NCBI GenBank assembly: GCA_029948255.1
Contig: JALIZF010001262.1
Coordinates: 62,001 to 126,000, forward strand
From: Telmatactis stephensoni
Taxonomy: Eukaryota; Cnidaria; Anthozoa; Actiniaria; Isophelliidae
Reading direction: 5' to 3'
Length of the DNA: 64,000 bases
Shown here: positions 51,458-64,000 of the stretch, piece after piece
How positions within the stretch are numbered: position 1 is the first letter of the stretch
Layout: each line of letters begins with the position of its first letter
Made by a program: the position numbers and the translations under genes
The notes under the pieces: model-generated
Databases searched by the model: none
What the model saw: the letters and a program-made list of their open reading frames with translations, nothing else
What the model was told of the DNA's origin: nothing

Positions 51458-51998
51458 TGTCGACGAAAAAACTGCGCGATATCATCTTGGGCATTGTAAT
51501 TGGAATGTAGACAGGGCTACTTTGTATATCTTGGATAATCCAAAATGTGATACAGACGTATAATTACACGCATCCCTTTTTTTCTGTGCAAGATCAAGTG
51601 GAAGTAATTTAACTCTCGAACTGCATTCAATGGCAGAATTCTTGGCACGACAGGTTTTTGACCTGCCCGCAGTGGTCTTACTGAAAATGTTTCCTTTTTG
51701 TTTCCGTGCACAATTTAGCCTAAAATAAGTTGGACAGACCTTACTGCATCAAAGCACCTAGAGTTTTATATCGTGAAACAAATAATGGTAAGAATTGTTT
51801 TTCACAAGTGCATAGTGCACATCTACAAGCAATGTATACAGATCTAGAGTCAATAGAGCAGATTTCGTATAAGTGGGAAAAACGGCAAGGTCACTGCATG
51901 GGCTCTGCACGGCACAGGTACGGCAGGAATCTCGAATGTTTTTATAGATATTACGGCACTGACACCGTCACGGTACGGCGCGGTAAGTTTCCCACTTA

Positions 51999-52154
51999 GA
52001 GCGGTTTTCGTATGACTGGGAAACTGACCGTACTAGTTACGGTCAATGCACGTTACGGTTACTGCAGGAATTTCGAATGTTTTTATAGACATTACGGTAC
52101 TGACACGGTCACGGTACGGTACGGTCAGTTTCCCACTCATACGAAAACCGCTCT
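51999..52154. mobile_element. Foldback MITE, GAGCGGTTTTCG arms
   Basis: GAGCGGTTTTCGTATGACTG and CAGTTTCCCACTCATACG with AAAACCGCTCT are inverted arms around a loop rich in CGGTACGGT. A diverged relative covers about 51858-51998. Confidence 0.8.
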
Positions 52155-52994
52155 ATTCGAAAACCGCTCTATAATGCATAAAGTGGCCATAGAATAACGT
52201 TTGGAGATTACATACAAATGACAAATCAATGAGACGAACTCAAAATATTTGAGTCCAGAAAAGGATCGAGTAAAGGCTACCAACTTCGGATGCTCTCGAA
52301 AACTGAGACATTGGAACTCGATCTTTGGGCTAAGGTCAACGTTGGCTAGAGTGACAAAGGTATTCCTTACTGCAGTTTCAGAAATATAGTAGAATGCATT
52401 ATATTGGAAGAAATTTGAAACTGCAATTCAGACCCAAAATTCCATCTGGACTCAAATTTTCTAGTTTCGTTTCACTTGTATGGACGACAAAATAAATAAG
52501 CACTCACGTGGTCAACGAACAAAAAATGCTCAATGTTCATCACAATATTTGTTTGCTTTCTATATCAATTCATATGATTACGTGCGCTCTGATTGGTCGA
52601 GAGCTGTGATTCTAAAATAGTACAGACGCACGAATGACGTGACAGAATATTTCGTGCGCTCTGATTGGTTTAAATATTTTGATTGATATTTTATAGAACA
52701 ATAGATGCACAAAAATGTCAAAATGTGTAATCTTTTTTCCTCGGCGCATTTTTTCGTTCTTCCGGCTATGCATCTTTCAGAGTACATCAATTAATCTTTA
52801 TGATAATTAACAAATTTTGTGCGATCTGATTGTTTGAAAGCCGTATGTTAAGCCTAGACGCACCAATTATGGTACAGAATATAGTGCGCGCTTTGATTAG
52901 TTAAACATGTTGATAGAGATATTTATATAGTAAAATCCAATAGTAGTAGCTTGTTGATGTGATTAAACTACAAGAATGAATGTTGAGCGTAAAT

Positions 52995-53225
52995 CAAACT
53001 CATCCTCCTTCCCCTCTTCCTTCTTCCTCCTTCCATCTCTTCCTCCTTTTCCTTCTCCTTCCTCCTCCTCTTTCTTCTTCTCCCTGTTTTTCTCCTTCCT
53101 CTTTGTCCTCCTCGATCCTTCTTTCCTTCTCTTTCCCTCTCTCTTCCTTCTCCTTCTCCTTCGCCCTTCTCTTCCTTCTCCTTCTCCCGGCCTCCTTCGA
53201 TTCTCCTTCGCCTTCACTTCCTTCT
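52995..53225 (+). repeat. Polypyrimidine (CTTCCTC)n-like tract
   Basis: 230 bases of imperfect CTT/CCT units with almost no purines. Pro/Ser/Phe and Arg/Lys/Glu frames are spurious. Confidence 0.9.
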
Positions 53226-53671
53226 CCTCGTTTACTGGAAATATTTCCAAGAAGCGGCTTAATTACTGCAACTTGATAAGGTTTTTGAAACCTTGAGTTT
53301 TAACCAACGGCAGCACAAATGTAGTGCGTTATAGGTTTAAATGTATCACTTTCAATTGATAAAAGAATGTATATTATGGAATTGACAGCAGCTTTTGTGT
53401 TTTTCCGCTATGACTTGAGATATTTTCATGTTCAGTAATATGTCTCATACAAATTTGAAAGTGTTTTGTAAATGTTCTTACTTCTCGTGAGAAGCCCAAA
53501 ATACGTCAAAGATTCACTGGGAATCTACAGCAGTTCTATTGGATTCAGGTATGGGGTTTGGATTTAATATATGTTTCCTCTCTTTCAGTGCTCATGTCGC
53601 CTCACGTTCAGGAAACCCGTGCAGTTCCAAAGGGATCCCAACATTAAAATGCACGAGTTGTCTTCAGAAGT

Positions 53672-55328
<1,657 letters not shown>

Positions 55329-55593
55329 CTATAATAATGGAAACTTTATTACGTTTTTGCCTAGAAACTATACAATTGTGAATCTCACTACATGTCAGGT
55401 AATTCACAGATACTACTTGAATCGTTAACTTAATACTAATAGGAGATTAACGGTACAATTGCAATTTGACAAAATACTGTTGAAATACCAAAAAAAAAGA
55501 AAGAAAAATAATAATGATGATGATGATGATGATAATGATGATCTGAGGAGCCTTGTTGACACCAGATCTCAAGTCATTTACTGTGCAATCTTA

Positions 55594-55689
<96 letters not shown>
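55594..55689 (+). repeat. (AAT)n microsatellite
   Basis: About 31 perfect AAT triplets. A GATGAT run lies at 55518-55540. Confidence 0.95.
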
Positions 55690-55691
<2 letters not shown>

Positions 55692-56282
55692 TCTGACTCT
55701 GAACATTGCGCGCACGTTCAAGACTTATACATAAGTGGCGCAATTTTACCTCAACAATTCAAGGGAACAAACATTGAACACATATAAAATCGAAACTTAT
55801 AGTAGATAATTATTGATTCCAGATTATTACTTCTATTTTAAGACATACATTTCTTAAGCAGCGTAAGTTTGAATGAATACATATATGAATATTACTATAA
55901 GTTTATAAGTATATAGAATATTATTATAAGTTGTTCATGAGTGCTCTTTCATGAGCCAATAAGTTCAGATAAGAGACTAAGTTTGAGTTTTCAAGTCAGG
56001 AAAACTTTCACATGCGTTCGTTTTTTAGTATTATTTTATATAGACATATATATATATATATTTTTTTCTTTTTTCAGGAATTTACCATTTATAATAGTTC
56101 TTAAGATTTTCTAAGCTTCTTTTCAATAATTTTTAGGGATATTTTGTTTCGAAGAGGCAAATTTTATTTGATATATTGATATAGCATTAAGGAAATTAGG
56201 TTAATTTTACATGGCCTCTAGGTAACGCTTAGCGCCCTATTGTGCCATTAGGATTTAGCATATAGACGTGTAACACTGCTGG

Positions 56283-56399
<117 letters not shown>

Positions 56400-56401
56400 G
56401 T

Positions 56402-57310
56402 AAAGTACAGAGACAAACATGGCTTGGAGCGTTATCATCTCGGCAGCTTGAAGATAAAGAATTATCACCTAAAGCCAACCAAATCCACAGGATCTGGAAA
56501 AATGTACCTGACATTGTCTACAGCGTAAACAAAAGCATAAGACAGCAACTTTTACCAACAAAAACATACCAACAAAGTAAGCTACAAGCAGCAGTCTCAG
56601 ATACCAGCTGTAGAATGTGTCACTCATCCACTGAATCGACCACGCACATACTTTGCGCATGCCCAACAATTGCACAAAGTCTTTACAAAAGCAGGCATGA
56701 CAAAATGCTCAGACCAATCTATCATCAACTACTCAACTTATATGGTTTTGAAGAAAGTGACAACAGCAAACCTTGGTACAAGCAGAAACCACCCCCAGCT
56801 GTACTGGAGAACGAAAAAGCAAAAATAACATGGGATATCCCATTTCAACTGGAAAGAGCCCCTGCAAATGGAGCAAACAAAATAGATGTAGCTGTGATGG
56901 ACAAAGACAACAAGAAGTGGATCCTACTAGAAGGAACAGTATGTCAAGTAGGCAAAATCCAAGAAAAAACAACAAATAAACAAGAAAAATACAATGACCT
57001 GCGTCAAGGATTGAAAAACATCTATAAAGATACAGAAGTCACGCAAATTAACATCGTCTTCGACTTCCTAGGAGGATACAACAAAGAACTACAAAAAGCA
57101 CTTGGAACAATTACATCGAATGAAAAAGAGCAAGACTACCTGATTCAAAAATGTCAAAAGTGGATACAATCACAGAACACTGAAATCGTGAAAACATTTT
57201 ACGGATTTGTTAAGTAATTATACATGTACACATAACGTTAAGTACAAATGTCTTAGGTCGAGAAACCCGCTTTGTACTGAATATGAAAAGGAAAAAATAA
57301 AGATTCCATA
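56402..57310 (+). mobile_element. 5'-truncated LINE copy: polyprotein C-terminus, 3' UTR and (TAA)n tail
   Basis: An open frame from about 56405 to the stop at 57217 encodes the end of a non-LTR retrotransposon polyprotein. It has a Cys/His motif (CRMCHSSTESTTHILCACP followed by YKSRHDKML), then ITWDIPFQL, KIDVAVMDKDNKKW and LLEGTVC with EKYNDL, which resembles the PD-(D/E)xK-like endonuclease at the C-terminus of some LINE groups. The frame is intact, so the insertion is young. The tail is AATAAAGATTCCA plus TAA triplets. Confidence 0.8.
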
Positions 57311-57326
57311 ATAATAATAATAATAA

Positions 57327-57560
57327 TACAACAAAGAACTACAAAAAGCACTTGGAACAATTACATCGAATGAAAAAGAGCAAGACTACCTGATTCAAAA
57401 ATGTCAAAAGTGGATACAATCACAGAACACTGAAATCGTGAAAACATTTTACGGATTTGTTAAGTAATTATACATGTACACATAACGTTAAGTACAAATG
57501 TCTTAGGTCGAGAAACCCGCTTTGTACTGAATATGAAAAGGAAAAAATAAAGATTCCATA
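57327..57560 (+). mobile_element. Second, shorter copy of the LINE 3' end
   Basis: This 234-base segment, starting TACAACAAAGAACTACAAAA, appears identical to 57077-57310. It is separated from it by a short (TAA)n and is again followed by (TAA)n. Either a second 5'-truncated insertion into the first copy's tail, or a duplication through the microsatellite. Confidence 0.85.
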
Positions 57561-58983
57561 ATAATAATAATAACAATAATAATGATGATGATGATGATAA
57601 ATAGACAGATAGATAAATAAATAAAGAGGCAATAGCAAAAACAAGGATGAATTGAAAATGCGCTCTAGCCGGTTGAGGCCCCCCTACGCCCGCACGGTTA
57701 GACTTCTGTTGTTGAGTTCCCAACCCAATCACATAATCAAGCCCTAAAACATGAAACCGGTGTCATCCCATGAAAAGCCAATTATACATGTATAAGGCTT
57801 TGTTCTGTCATAACGTAGCCCCTAGACGAACCTATATATTCGCCCGTCTGTCATGATTTGTAAGAATTTATAGACATATTTTAGGTGATTTTATATTCTT
57901 AGTTTTGTACCGCGCACTTTTCTTTGCGGCTTTGGGGGCATTTTCAATTAAATTGCGTGTTAAACACTATAAAACGCAATTCAGGACATTTTATCTAAAC
58001 CAAGAACCGATGCGATTTTCTGGCAAAACTCGCCCCAGTCTCTTCGGCGAAATTGCGTTTTTAGCCGTGACCCCATTTGTTTATTTCATAATTCGCTTCT
58101 TTTTACCTTTTTATATCGCATATTTTAAAATAAAGAAAATGTCATGAGAAAAAGGTAAAAGATTTGCACGTTTTGATGAAAATTTGTTTGAAATCACGCT
58201 CTGCGCTCGTGATTCCACTTGAGTTTTGAACATTTTATGACGTCAAGAGTGCGTGAATAAGAGGACAGACAACTCAAATCCATCTTCAATTTGTTAATTT
58301 TTTAGCATATCAACAACAAAGCCGCGCTTGAAGAATATTCGGTCCAAATTGATCTAATCGACCCTCGTCTTAAAGAAACTTATATTTTCTAAACGAGCGT
58401 GGTGACCCCCATATTTTATTAAAACCGATCCTTTTGCATTATTAACTCAAAATCTTCAAAATAACAAAGTTTCAGCAAATTCTTATTACGACAATAATTA
58501 CTGAGGAATCACCTTAAGAATTTTTTATCGGCTAGTGCATGGTAGTTTTAAAACATTTTGACAAGGATGTCATTTTCTTGGCACAACGCAATTGTCTCAC
58601 TTATCGTTCCAGTTGGGACACAGCCAACAGTCTTACAACAAGAAAGTTGAGCAAAGCTCCATAAGCCTAAGCATGAAATTGACCATAGCCATGTATGAAA
58701 TTTAACTTAGTTTCTTATTCATGATGCAAAAAGATAGACAAAGTTCGAGGGTAACTACAATCTTGGTCAAAACCTCTTGGGACCCTCTCTGTTTCTAATT
58801 CCGCAATTTTTTCCTAGCTATAGCTGAAAGAATATAACGATATATATATTTCTCAAAGAATATATGTATCACTCCTTCTTTCTTGTGTGAAGCGTACGTG
58901 CCCTGTGTGGTACTAGTCGAAACAAAATACATATTTTAATCATAGCAGCCAAAAGTCCCATTAAGGGCGGTGTTGTCCAATAT

Positions 58984-59216
58984 TAGGGAGCTTAAGCAGG
59001 TGACGTTTTTGTCAACACGGACGTCACACGCGCGTTTTCGTTCATCCGTTAGCCGTCATAGATGAGGTTGCTGTTCTTGGTACAAGATGAAAAAGTCTTA
59101 ACTGACCTTCTGGTTAACGAAAACGGACTTATCATCTATGATAGCGAAGGATGAAGAAGAACGTACACTGCGGTGGCGTCCGTGTTGACAAAAACGTCTC
59201 CTGCTTAAGCTCCCTA
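58984..59216. mobile_element. Foldback MITE, TAGGGAGCTTAAGCAGG ends
   Basis: TAGGGAGCTTAAGCAGGTGA with GTCAACACGGACGTCAC is inverted at the right as GTGGCGTCCGTGTTGAC and CTCCTGCTTAAGCTCCCTA. 233 bases, non-coding. The ends suggest a TA target. Confidence 0.85.
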
Positions 59217-61644
59217 TTGTAGCTTTGGGGAACTCCTGTCCCCTTTCAGTCCAGCCGAATGCAATCTTCCTTTACCTAAATTGATACTAAATATTTTGTT
59301 TTTTGAAGATTTAAAGTATGTTTTCAACCTCGCTAATAGTTTTTTTTAGTAGTAGTCAGTAGTAGTTTTAGCAGTTTTAGTAGTTTTTCTACTACATTTA
59401 GTGATTTCTCTAGGGGAAGATTTAACGGCTAGTTTAGCGATTTTCGGGGGAAATGACAATGTTTAGAATACCCAAGAACACTAATTTTAGCAAGTACAAA
59501 ATTTAGCGATTTTGAGAAATTAACTCGCTAAAATTCGCTAAATTGAGAATGCAAACACAATAGTTTTAATTAGTGAACAAAAGTTACTTGAAAGTGATTC
59601 TGGTATAGGGGTCAAAACGTATTCACGCAAGGATTGTACTGAATTATTTAGTATTTGTGGTCACTAGTATGTCTAAAAGTTAATTAGCAAAACACATATC
59701 GGTTGAAAAAACATCTAAGATAAATACGTTGACTTAACTCATTTAGTGACACTTACCTTCCAGTTAAATTCGGACAAGAACGCGTTACGAGTGCTTTCAG
59801 AAATGGTAATAAATTGTTTGCACTAATTACGTGAAGTCACTTATATAGAACGCAAACAATAAAAGCACGAAAAGTTACTAACTAAACAGTACCGCAAAAT
59901 AGCACTAATAATTAATTAAACCGAATGGAAAACGTAGAAGTTTTTACTATTTACTACTACTTAGTTACTAAGTTGTTTTTTATGCCGCTTTTAGCGTTTG
60001 TGCTCTATATCCGGTCGAACAAATCAACTAATACTATTATTTTTTGAGGGATAATGCCAATGAACTCCCAAAAGCAACGATAAATATAGCAAACACTTAA
60101 AACAAAAACTTTATGGAAAATTGGAACAAAAAATATCACACTCTTGATTACAATATTGCTGCGAAAAGCCAAAGAGGGGGTGGCGAAATGACAAACTCAA
60201 CAATTTAATTTACAAGAAGTGAATTACTAGGTCCGAAATTTTGAAGTTCAGTTGAAGAACTTGAAGTCGTCATATAAGCGTTTAAACAATCACAAAATAT
60301 TTATTATGAAAGAAATTACTACATTGATAATAAAAATTTTAAGATAATTTAACGTTCAGACGTAGACGCACTTGCACTTGTGGATAGCAAAACGTAGAGC
60401 GAAAATTGCGTTTTCAAACTCATACGTGTGGACATACCAGACATTCCCAGCTCAACTTGTAACTAACACAAAAGCGACCATTTTAGCATCAATTTTAGGA
60501 AAAAGCAAATTACTTATAAGTACGTAGTTTAGGACCTGGCTAGAACTAACACAAGAGCTTAAAGCCAAACCGCGTTTTAGTCCAGCTTACTCAAAACTTA
60601 CCAATTGAGGAAGATTGTCCAATAGCAAACTCTTCTACCAGAACTAGTAATGAAATCAGCTTAAAAAAGCAGTTTATACAAGCCATGAATGGTTCTGAAG
60701 GTTAAACTTGGACGTTGCACAGCTCCGAAGCTCGTTCTAATTAGTTCAGTGATGGTTCCACTTGTATAGATTTTATGTAGGCTGATTTCTATGGAAACGT
60801 ACACGTCACAAAACTTCTGGCCAATCAGCTGTACGTATAATTCTTTCTTCCTATATTTTTTCTTCTTTTTTCATTTTCAGTTTCTTTCCGATTTTTCTTC
60901 ATTTCTGAGATATATATATTGTATTAAATCATTATTTTATTTTGAATGTACTAAGAAAATTTATAAAGAAGGCTGACTGTGTCAAATAAGTTTAGCTGAC
61001 AATTTTATCACCGTATGATATTCAAAAACAACATCAATTATTGATCAGCGCAGATCAGTCACTCACTAACGAACGACAGCTGCCAGCTGCATGTTTATAT
61101 CGAAATTCGTACTGCATTGTCCAATTCTAGCTCGCAGAGCTTTGATGAAAATGAGACAACCTCATTTGGGTTTAGCTTCTTGACTTTCCACTTTATGCTC
61201 CTGTATCGAACTGACACGGAACCTAAAAAACGCATTGCGCATGCTCGAAAATTTGGCGGGACGTAGACGCGTTCGTGCAAATAAAAGTACCGATTAAACT
61301 GTCGTGTATTATGCGAATTTCTCGTATATTATTTCACGACTAAAGTGATGCTTTCGGAAAAAATAAGCACTAACTTTTCACGAACAGCCTCATATTTTTC
61401 ATTGCGTTTTTCACCAGTGTCGGCTATCGAACTAAAAAGACTATAAAAAGAAGAAAATATATTTTGATTTTCTTTAACGTTCAACTTTCTTTGCTAAAAA
61501 AAAGGTCTTAATTAGGTTTACCAGTTTTGCGCCAACGTTACCTCCCTGCTGTGTGTATGCGGACCCAAGTGAGCACTCGTTGGCTTTGCCTGCCACATGT
61601 TTCGTAATCTCTTTCATCTGTGTCAAAGGACCAGAGATTAATCC

Positions 61645-62047
61645 CGGGGGGACTCCTATATATAAGAGGGCGGGGATGCTCGTCGTACCTTTTAGGGGCC
61701 AAAATCAGTGATCTAGTACCTTTTAGGGTGTCTTAGACTTTAGTGGACTACCAGAGACTTATCTGTTACCTTTTAGGGTGTTTTTCGGTCAATAAAATAT
61801 CTAAAATAGGCATTGGGGACGATTTTAATGATCTGAGTTGTGTCTCTTGAACACACCGGCGATACAGCTAGGAGTTTATATTTTTTGGATTCTTCAATAA
61901 TTTTGATTTTGAATTCGTACCTTTTAGGGGTAGAAATCAATTGTTGCCACGCCCAACAAGATAAGACTCAGGTACCTTTTAGAGGTTATTTTCGGGATTT
62001 CCGACGAGCATCCCCGCCCTCACATATACTGGAGTCTCCCTCTCCCC
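61645..62047. mobile_element. Foldback element with five TACCTTTTAGGG motifs
   Basis: The ends GGGGGACTCCTATATATAAG and GGGCGGGGATGCTCGTCG are inverted at the right as CGACGAGCATCCCCGCCCTC and ATACTGGAGTCTCCC. Inside, the 12-mer TACCTTTTAGGG recurs in one orientation at 61686, 61717, 61767, 61918 and, as TACCTTTTAGAG, 61973. It lies 309 bases before the SLC2A-type start codon. Non-coding. Confidence 0.8.
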
Positions 62048-62355
62048 CTCCACCCCGCCGGAAGATTAATTTAGAAATCACAGAGCAAAGTTTGTTTTTG
62101 TGACATCTGCTTAAGCTTATGAGTTCTGCTACCATAAACAATGAACAGAAATTAGACTGGCATACAAATTGGTAAAAAAAAATGTAAATATATACACCAA
62201 TAAAATATTTAAACAGTTGAACATTGCCACTTGCTTGGGCTACCTGTGGTCCGGAGAATACCGCGGTATTTGGGATTCCTGTGTTGCTGTCATAGTTAGC
62301 GGCGATCAGCGGCGATCGGTCTCGATCGACTTTTCGGTCGTCCATAACAGCAGCG

Positions 62356-64000
62356 ATGAAGGAGGACGAAGGATCTCCTCTTCGACCCGAGAAAACCGAG
62401 AAACAAGACGCTAAATGGACCTTTTGGCTGATTTACTCGACCGTAGTTTGTATTGGAGGATCGTCTTTTCAATTTGGTTACAATACATCTTGTATTAATT
62501 CACCAGCTGAGGTAAAAATGTTGAAAAATTTGAGTGAATGTCTTTTTGTTGTTGATTGATTTCAGCTCAGGTGTTTCGAAATCACAGATTCGAAGGAAAA
62601 TCAAAATGTCAATATTTGACAACAAATTTTCGATTTGTGCTTCTTTGATTAACCATTTGGGCAGGCCATCGTGTGTACAATTGGCTTTGATATAATATTC
62701 ATGCTTTTGTTGATGTGCATAATGCCTGCAGTTAACTTAACTTTAATATATTCCTAAATTTAGATTCATGAATTATGAGATATCTAGTAACAGCGACTTT
62801 TTGACGTATTAGATTTATCAAACTGTCGTTGCAATCAGGTTTTAAAGGTAATTTTTCACATGATATTTCACTTTAGTTTCCTTGAAGATTGAACAAATAA
62901 CACAATAAGTTATTACATGCTCTTTTTATAAAGAAGTGATGATAATTATTTCTTGGTTACAAAATGTTATATTATTGAAACTCTACAGAAATGAAAAAAA
63001 TATACATATTTTTGGATTTAGCAAATGTACATGATTCTGTCTATAAAACTAGCTCTTGATGGTACAACTATAAAATACCCCACAAATGATATTCATGATA
63101 TTCATCCAATTGTGTTTCTATTGTGTTTCTGCATAATTGTTTTCAAAAAGACCTACTACATGAATTATCACTTGTAGGATATTCTATGTTATTCCCTATT
63201 GATTTTTAGTGTAAGAGTGGATTTCATATGAGTGTGAAATGGATTGCACCGTGCCCTGACCATGTCAGTGTCGTGTTGTCTATAAAAACATTTAAAATTC
63301 CCAGTGTAACAGTGCCACCTACTGTGCTCTGTGGTTTTCACAGTCATAATTTATGGAATCTACCCTATGGCTGTGGTTAACTTGTGCTAGCAACAAGAAC
63401 AAAATTTATTAATTAGCTTACATACATCATTGTAATTACAATCCATAATAATAAATAGAGTATAATGTCCATGTCCTGCCAGCTTCCCAGGCCAGGAGAC
63501 CACCTTCACAATAAAGCATTACTACTATTAATACCAATACTAATAATTATTTTAGTTCTAAAGTTACATGCACCTTTTTCTGTGTATACTTCAAATATTT
63601 GTATAAATCTGACTATCTGACTGTTATATCTGTCTGTTATTTATTAACAGCTACTGACTGCATGGTTATACCAAAGTGAACACACTTAATAATGCATCAT
63701 TGGTTATTATATATACCCTCCTCCCTCTCCATCCATCTAGCACACACACACACACACATATGTAACAGAAAGATTATTTTGGAGTGAATGGGCACAGATG
63801 TTCAAATTTTGCACAAATAAATATTATATTATATTATTCTTATTTTTTTAGTATCAGAAAGTTTAGATCAGTCATCTTTCAGTTTCTATGTTTATCAGGT
63901 AATCAAAAAGTTCTTCAGACAGTATGGCAGTTTTACAGAATTTGAATGGGCAGTGTCAGTGTCAATATTTGCTGTTGGTGGTATGTTTGGTGCACTTATT
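62356..64000 (+). CDS. SLC2A/GLUT-type facilitative sugar transporter, first two exons (runs off the window)
   Basis: Exon 1 is 62356-62511 (52 codons, donor GTAAAAATG, phase 0) and exon 2 starts at 63899 after TTTATCAG and reaches the window end. Exon 1 gives a short charged cytoplasmic N-terminus (MKEDEGSPLRPEKTEKQD) and most of membrane segment 1, ending SSFQFGYNTSCINSPAE. This matches the QFGYNTGVINAP motif of class I GLUTs. Exon 2 reads VIKKFFRQYGSFTEFEWAVS and then VSIFAVGGMFGALI, the start of membrane segment 2, matching GLUT1 SVAIFSVGGMIGSF. The protein should be a 12-helix plasma-membrane hexose uniporter. Later signature motifs are beyond the window, so substrate and orthologue are not decided. 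The start codon is the first in-frame ATG after GC-rich upstream sequence. Confidence 0.93.
62512..63898 (+). other. Intron 1 of the SLC2A-type gene
   Basis: 1387 bases of AT-rich sequence with a short (CA)n run at 63741-63758. No further exon is seen; the flanking exons join directly in phase 0. Confidence 0.7.

Larger units (their letters stand above)
51458..53671. other. Intergenic stretch between the ACK-like and PAN-EGF-fibrinogen genes
   Basis: The first 110 bases keep an out-of-frame UBA-like segment of the ACK-like gene (51448-51561). A foldback pair follows at 51858-52154, then AT-rich sequence with repeated GTGCGCTCTGATTGG motifs (52583, 52654) and the pyrimidine tract 52995-53225. 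No gene seen. Confidence 0.6.
57561..62355. other. Intergenic stretch upstream of the SLC2A-type gene
   Basis: No gene recognised. It contains a foldback at 58984-59216, a TAG/TTTTAGC-rich segment at 59335-59550, long AT-rich sequence, and a second foldback at 61645-62047 close to the transporter start. The 80-residue frame at 57905-58147 shows hydrophobic stretches but no known domain and no partner exon. Confidence 0.55.

Noticed and set aside
52963..53296. Arg/Lys/Glu and Pro/Ser/Phe frames of about 100 codons
   Set aside because: Both come from the polypyrimidine tract; composition is fully explained by the repeat.

Overview
The window is nuclear DNA from an early-branching animal, most probably a cnidarian and within it an anthozoan (coral or sea anemone). 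The reasons are: AT-rich sequence; short exons with GT-AG introns; a metazoan gene set (YKT6, insulin-like peptide, ACK-type kinase, rhodopsin-class receptor, SLC2 sugar transporter); secreted proteins built from PAN/apple, discoidin, EGF, fibrinogen-like and pentraxin modules; and many foldback MITEs and microsatellites. The species cannot be fixed from the sequence. Gene models were assembled by hand by matching splice sites and reading phase.

Layout. 1-3.3 kb: the last two exons of a pentraxin-domain gene (+), with related foldback MITEs on both sides. 4.7-9.0 kb: a complete eight-exon YKT6 SNARE gene (+, 198 aa). 11.9-15.4 kb: a complete three-exon secreted PAN + discoidin gene (-, 280 aa). 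15.5-25.9 kb: no gene recognised, several foldback elements. 25.9-27.6 kb: a complete two-exon insulin-like peptide gene (+, 112 aa). 27.6-40.7 kb: mostly repeats, with three weak candidate exons. 40.7-51.5 kb: an ACK/TNK2-type kinase gene (+, nine exons seen) whose catalytic motifs have decayed; its last large intron holds a rhodopsin-class GPCR gene (+). 53.7-55.3 kb: three exons of a secreted PAN-EGF-fibrinogen-like gene (-). 56.3-57.6 kb: 5'-truncated LINE copies embedded in (TAA)n. 57.6-62.3 kb: repeats only. 62.4-64 kb: the first two exons of an SLC2A/GLUT-type transporter (+), which runs off the window.

Main discovery. The GPCR coding sequence is interrupted in extracellular loop 2 by an 839-bp non-autonomous element with 20-bp perfect terminal inverted repeats and a TTAA target-site duplication (piggyBac-like). 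The element's first bases make a GT splice donor and the duplicated TTAA plus the next host G make an AG acceptor. Splicing 47342-48184 would restore exactly the pre-insertion coding sequence, so this looks like an intron made by a transposon, still carrying both termini.

The ACK-like gene is the second point of interest. It keeps kinase, SH3, CRIB, proline-rich and UBA order, but HRD reads HSH, DFG reads DTG, and the activation segment is short and lacks tyrosine. There is also a frame conflict before the CRIB exon, and the second UBA-like segment lies in another frame just after the stop. It is either a pseudokinase or a paralogue on its way to becoming a pseudogene. Apart from the GPCR nested in the ACK-like gene, the genes look like unrelated neighbours and show no shared pathway.
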